Source of the DNA: CAZNPL01 sp964574815
Lineage (GTDB): Bacteria; Planctomycetota; Phycisphaerae; UBA1845
Direction of reading: 5' to 3'
Length of the DNA: 64,000 nucleotides
Assembly: GCA_964574815.1 (NCBI GenBank)
Contig: CAZNPL010000001.1
Coordinates: 62,001-126,000, forward strand
A program made the position numbers and the translations under genes. Position 1 is the stretch's first letter; each line of letters starts with the position of its first letter. Shown in pieces: positions 60,341-64,000 of this stretch. The notes under the pieces were generated by a model. That model had not been told where the DNA came from, searched no databases, and was given only the letters and a program-made list of their open reading frames with translations.

Positions 60341-60783
60341 CGTCCGACCGCGATTCCTCTTTTATCGATCTGCCCGCCGGCACGCGGATCCGTCGGGACG
60401 AACTGACCTTCACCTCGTCGCGCAGCGGCGGGCCGGGAGGGCAGAATGTCAACAAGGTCAGCACGCGGGTGACGCTGCGCTTCAACCTCGATGCCAGCCC
60501 TTCTCTGACCGAGCAGCAGAAGACCCGCCTCCGGCGGCGCCTCGCCACGCGCATCACGCGCGACGGCGTGCTCCATGTCGTTTCAAGCAAGCACCGCACC
60601 CAAGCGGCGAACCGCAAGGCGGCCACCGAGCGGTTCGTTGAGCTGCTGGCCGACGCGTTGCGGCCTACCAAACGCCGTGTCCCGACGAAGACCCCACGTA
60701 AATCCAAAGAGCGACGTCTGGCCGAGAAGGCCAAACGGGGCGAAACCAAGCGCTTGCGGCGCCGGCCGGCCCGGGACGAATAG
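60337..60783 (+). CDS. arfB: Alternative ribosome-rescue factor ArfB
   Basis: 148 residues. A GTG start overlaps the kinase stop (GTGA) and gives the right length; the start at 60316 would lie inside the kinase. The release-factor-like domain has SRSGGPGGQNVNKVSTRV with the catalytic GGQ. A basic tail (PTKRRVPTKTPRKSKERRLA) enters the mRNA channel of stalled ribosomes. It hydrolyses peptidyl-tRNA on non-stop complexes. Confidence 0.94.
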   Translation: MTSDRDSSFIDLPAGTRIRRDELTFTSSRSGGPGGQNVNKVSTRVTLRFNLDASPSLTEQQKTRLRRRLATRITRDGVLHVVSSKHRTQAANRKAATERFVELLADALRPTKRRVPTKTPRKSKERRLAEKAKRGETKRLRRRPARDE

Positions 60784-61293
60784 ACCAAGTTTTGACAATG
60801 CGAACCCACACTTTGCGCCTCCGCCGACCGGCCCTCGTGTCACCCATTACTTCAACATTTTCGGATCTGCGGGTGTGACCGGCCGTGCAACGGCCGAGTC
60901 GCCGGGATACGCCTCGATGGGGGCGTTACACACGACTCGGACGGCAGTCAGCGGCGGCCCGCAGGGAGGCGCGACCAGGGCTTTTCAGGCTTCGGACCGG
61001 GATTTTCTGCGCCAACGTGAATCCCAGCGGCCCCCGGGTGGCGAATAACCTGTTGCCGCGACGGAACTCGTCCTGAAAACATTCGTTTAAACGCGACCGA
61101 GGCAGTGGCGAAGACCTTCGGTGGTCTTGTTGTCGTCTACAGAGCCCAAAAAGAACAAGCCAAGGAAAAACGAACCGTGCTGAATAACGGGCGATCGAAT
61201 AGCAGAACCGGCTCAACACAGGCTCATTCCGGTCAAGCCGCATCGGGGAGTGGGGCAAGCACATGCCGTCCAAGCCCCCTGAGAAAAGCGGCT
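60784..61293. other. Spacer before the desaturase operon
   Basis: About 510 bases if the desaturase starts at 61294, or 321 if it starts at 61105. Low-quality frames in several phases run across it. Nothing recognisable was found; it probably carries the promoter of the lipid operon. Confidence 0.45.
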
Positions 61294-62226
61294 CACGTGA
61301 TCGCATGTTGCTTTGATTCATCCGCGTCTGACCCGATCGCTCGGGAACCGCGCGAGCAACGAACGGAACCGCTTCGCTGGGTTTCGTACATCATTCTTCA
61401 CGGCGGGTGCCTGGGCGTGCTGTGGGTCGGCTGGAGCTGGACCGCCGTCGCTGTGGCCACCGCTCTCTACTTCCTGCGCATGTTCGCGATTACCGGCTTC
61501 TATCACCGTTACTTTTCGCATCGATCGTTTCAGACGTCGCGACCGATTCAGCTCTTCTTCGGCATCTGGGGAAACACCGCCGTCCAACGCGGACCGATCT
61601 GGTGGGCGAGCCAGCACCGACAGCATCACGCGCACTCCGACGATGAGGAGGATGCGCATTCACCGGGACATCACGGATTCTTGTGGAGCCACCTGGGCTG
61701 GCTGACCGCCCGCGACAACCTCGCGGTGAACGACCGTTACGTTCGCGATCTTCTCCGCTTCCCCGAACTGCGGTTCCTGGACCGTTTCGACACGCTCGTT
61801 CCCATCCTGTTGGCGGTGTCACTGTTCCTTCTCGGCTGGATGCTCGAGACTTTCGCGCCGGGACTCGGGACGAGCCGGTGGCAAATGCTAATTTGGGGGT
61901 TTTTCATCTCGACCACGGTGGTGCTGCATGCCACGTGTACGATCAACTCGCTGTCGCACCTGTTCGGCTCGAAACGCTTCGAGACCGGCGACGACAGCCG
62001 CAACAACTGGCTGTTGGCGCTGCTGACGCTCGGCGAGGGCTGGCACAACAACCATCACCGATACCCCGGGTCGGCCCGCCAGGGGTTCTTCTGGTGGGAA
62101 ATCGATTTCACCTATTACGGATTGAAGCTCCTGCAATGGATGGGATTGATAAGTGATCTGAGACCGGTTCCGGAACGGGTGCTGTCCGAACGCCGTACTC
62201 CGGCCACCGGAGAAGGGGCTGAATGA
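61294..62226 (+). CDS. Fatty acid desaturase (acyl-CoA delta-9 type)
   Basis: 310 residues from a GTG at 61294. The frame is open back to a GTG at 61105, but that extension is polar and unlike the family, and no later start codon precedes the first helix (LRWVSYIILHGGCLGVLWV). Three histidine boxes of membrane desaturases are present: HRYFSH, HRQHHAH and EGWHNNHHRYP. The iron-binding His set is complete. It would introduce a double bond into membrane acyl chains. It overlaps the next gene by four bases (ATGA), in an operon with an FAD oxidoreductase and DUF1365. Confidence 0.87.
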   Translation, partial: HVIACCFDSSASDPIAREPREQRTEPLRWVSYIILHGGCLGVLWVGWSWTAVAVATALYFLRMFAITGFYHRYFSHRSFQTSRPIQLFFGIWGNTAVQRGPIWWASQHRQHHAHSDDEEDAHSPGHHGFLWSHLGWLTARDNLAVNDRYVRDLLRFPELRFLDRFDTLVPILLAVSLFLLGWMLETFAPGLGTSRWQMLIWGFFISTTVVLHATCTINSLSHLFGSKRFETGDDSRNNWLLALLTLGEGWHNNHHRYPGSARQGFFWWEIDFTYYGLKLLQWMGLISDLRPVPERVLSERRTPATGEGAE

Positions 62227-63470
62227 TGCGGATCGCGGTCGTGGGCACGGGCATCTCCGGCATGGTCGCTGCGTACCTCCTGCGCGCGGAGCACGATCTG
62301 ACCGTGTTCGAGGCCGGTGATTACGTGGGCGGACACACCAACACGATCGTGGTCGACGACCAGACCGGACCCACCAACGTCGATACGGGTTTCATCGTTT
62401 ACAACGAGTGGACCTATCCGAACTTCTGCAAGCTCCTCGATGAGCTCGGAGTCGCGACGCAACCGAGCAGCATGAGCTTCAGCGTGCGCGACGAGGCCGC
62501 CGACCTCGAGTACAAGGGCGACAACCTGAATACACTGTTCGCCCAGCGCAGCAACCTGCTGCGGCCCGGCCATTACCGCATGCTGTACGAGATTCTGAGG
62601 TTTTACCGCCGGTCGCGGGACCTGCTTCACAACGGCACAAACGGCGCGACGCTGGGCGAGTACGTTCGTCAGAACGGCTACTCGAACGAGTTCGTCGAGC
62701 GACATCTGATCCCGATGGGGGCGGCCATCTGGTCGGCCGATCCGCAGCAGTTCTACGATTTCCCGGCCGCCTACTTCGTCCGCTTCTGCCACAATCACGG
62801 CATGCTGAACCTCTTTCGCCGGCCACAATGGCGGGTCATTCGTGGCGGTTCGATCCAGTACGTCGAAAAGCTGACGGCGGCTTTTCGGGATCGGATCAGG
62901 CTGAACACGCCGGTCACGTCGATCAGGCGTTTTCCAAGCCACGTGGAAGTGAGCTCGAAAGGGCACGAGGCGGAGCGCTTCGACCAGGTGGTCATTGCCA
63001 CGCACAGCGACCAGGCGCTGCGGATGCTCGCCGACCCAAGTCCCGCCGAGTGCGAAATCCTCGGTGCGATGCGATACCAAAGTAACGATGTCGTGCTCCA
63101 CACGGACACGCAATGCCTGCCGCAAAGACGGCGAGTCTGGGCGAGCTGGAACTACCACATCCCGCCGCAGCCGCAGGCGGCGGCCACCATGACGTACAAC
63201 ATGAACATGCTGCAAACGCTGCGAACGCAGCGCACGTACTGCGTGACGCTCAACTCGACCGATCGAATCAGCGAAACGGACGTCTTACGTCGATTCGAGT
63301 ACGATCACCCGGTGTATACGACGAAGAGTGTCGCGGCGCAGAAGCGGCACGGCGAGATCAGCGGCGTCAATCGCACCCACTATTGCGGTGCCTACTGGGG
63401 ATACGGTTTTCACGAGGACGGCGTAAACAGCGCGCTGGCGGTCTGCCGGTACTTCGGCCAGGAGCTTTAG
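62223..63470 (+). CDS. FAD-dependent amine-oxidase-like oxidoreductase
   Basis: 415 residues. The N-terminal dinucleotide motif VVGTGISGMVAAYLL is followed by VFEAGDYVGGHTNTI. The fingerprint NVDTGFIVYNEWTYPNF is typical of the FAD oxidoreductases found beside DUF1365 and CFA-synthase-like genes. It ends with GAYWGYGFHEDGVNSAL. Substrate is probably a lipid acyl chain, as the neighbours suggest (inference). The start overlaps the desaturase stop, and three bases separate it from the DUF1365 gene. Confidence 0.87.
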   Translation: MMRIAVVGTGISGMVAAYLLRAEHDLTVFEAGDYVGGHTNTIVVDDQTGPTNVDTGFIVYNEWTYPNFCKLLDELGVATQPSSMSFSVRDEAADLEYKGDNLNTLFAQRSNLLRPGHYRMLYEILRFYRRSRDLLHNGTNGATLGEYVRQNGYSNEFVERHLIPMGAAIWSADPQQFYDFPAAYFVRFCHNHGMLNLFRRPQWRVIRGGSIQYVEKLTAAFRDRIRLNTPVTSIRRFPSHVEVSSKGHEAERFDQVVIATHSDQALRMLADPSPAECEILGAMRYQSNDVVLHTDTQCLPQRRRVWASWNYHIPPQPQAAATMTYNMNMLQTLRTQRTYCVTLNSTDRISETDVLRRFEYDHPVYTTKSVAAQKRHGEISGVNRTHYCGAYWGYGFHEDGVNSALAVCRYFGQEL

Positions 63471-63472
63471 CC

Positions 63473-64000
63473 ATGCACAGCGCGATCTATGAAGGCCGGG
63501 TAAGGCACCGACGTTTTGCCCCCGTCGAGCATGCGTTCGAGTACAGCCTTTTCATGATGTACCTGGATCTCGAAGAGTTGCCGACGCTTTTTGACCGTCA
63601 TCCGCTCTGGTCGAACGAGGGGCGGGCACTGGCGCGATTCCGTCGCCGGGACCATCTGAAGAACCGCGCACCCGTGGAGCGTGATCTGCGCGATGCCGTG
63701 CGCGACCTGGTCGGCGGACGCACCGGCGTGCGCCCGTGCGGCCCGATTCGGCTGCTCACGCATTTCGAGTACTTCCGGTACCGGTTCAATCCAGTGAGCT
63801 TCTACTTCTGCTTCGATCGCGATGATCGGCGGGTCGAGACGGTGGTCGCCGAGATCACCAATACGCCGTGGGGCGAACAGCACTGTTACGTACTTCCGGA
63901 GAGCGCGGATCTCGGAGGAGGGAATCGCAAGCGGTTCGAGTTCGGCAAGGAGTTCCACATTTCCCCGTTCATGGCGATGGAGACCGATTACGTGTGGCGC
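63473..64000 (+). CDS. DUF1365 family protein, 3' partial
   Basis: The ATG at 63473 opens a frame that stays open to the window end (176 codons). Residues match DUF1365: HSAIYEGRVRHRRFAPVEHAF, then LLTHFEYFRYRFNPVSFYFCF, then VVAEITNTPWGEQHCYVL. The last two are family hallmarks. It belongs to the lipid-modification operon; in other bacteria the next gene is usually a CFA-synthase-like methyltransferase. Function of DUF1365 itself is not established. Confidence 0.88.
   Translation, partial: MHSAIYEGRVRHRRFAPVEHAFEYSLFMMYLDLEELPTLFDRHPLWSNEGRALARFRRRDHLKNRAPVERDLRDAVRDLVGGRTGVRPCGPIRLLTHFEYFRYRFNPVSFYFCFDRDDRRVETVVAEITNTPWGEQHCYVLPESADLGGGNRKRFEFGKEFHISPFMAMETDYVWR

Overview
The window is high-GC, gene-dense bacterial chromosome. 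It most likely comes from a member of the Planctomycetota, probably near Phycisphaerae. This is an inference from gene content: a Ser/Thr kinase with a C-terminal TPR region, two tandem membrane proteins carrying planctomycete-style double zinc ribbons (CxxC...CPEC), several tiny lipoproteins, a regulatory-domain/thioredoxin protein, and dispersed hairpin repeats. There is no rRNA operon, prophage, insertion sequence or CRISPR array. Two tRNA genes are present, Ser(UGA) and Arg(CCG).

Layout. 1-10.4 kb: an X-Pro/CocE-type hydrolase cut by the left edge, a secreted beta-propeller protein with a membrane-anchoring tail, a DUF2064 glycosyltransferase coupled to a cyclodeaminase-like protein, a small zinc-ribbon protein, a compact neuA-neuB-neuC nonulosonic (sialic) acid cassette, and an HDOD protein. 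10.4-19.4 kb: a hairpin-rich spacer, tRNA-Ser, an IVP-like four-helix-bundle ORF, then a signalling cluster of two histidine kinases, two stand-alone receivers, a CBS-pair protein and a receiver domain fused to an SLC13/DASS-type transporter, followed by an opposing GNAT gene. A 52-bp near-identical fragment of the GNAT 3' end lies on the other side of the second half of this cluster. 19.8-27.5 kb: a probable secreted thioredoxin fusion split by an in-frame TGA, an RND efflux pump with its adaptor, and two lipoprotein genes. 27.7-37.8 kb: tRNA-Arg, pyruvate kinase, a methyltransferase-like protein, YjbQ, YbaK, NAD(P)H-hydrate epimerase, an HExxH DUF1570-like protein whose annotated N-terminus runs through a long perfect palindrome, and TrkA-TrkH potassium uptake. 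37.8-51 kb: pruA, proC, DUF167, duplicated zinc-ribbon membrane proteins, lhgO, two LolA-like proteins, ligA, and a methyltransferase/hydrolase fusion coupled to a membrane SGNH hydrolase. 51.4-54.6 kb: a four-gene membrane redox or metal module including an Fe-S protein of the CcoG/NapH type. 54.6-64 kb: a ClC channel with CBS domains, a gamma-carbonic-anhydrase-like protein, the TPR kinase coupled to arfB, and a desaturase / FAD oxidoreductase / DUF1365 lipid-modification operon cut by the right edge.

The strongest candidates for undescribed biology are the receiver-SLC13 transporter fusion inside a multi-kinase operon (11.5-18.8 kb), the four-gene redox module at 51.4-54.6 kb, and the methyltransferase/alpha-beta-hydrolase fusion with its SGNH partner. 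Family calls rest on motifs read by eye; no database search was run.
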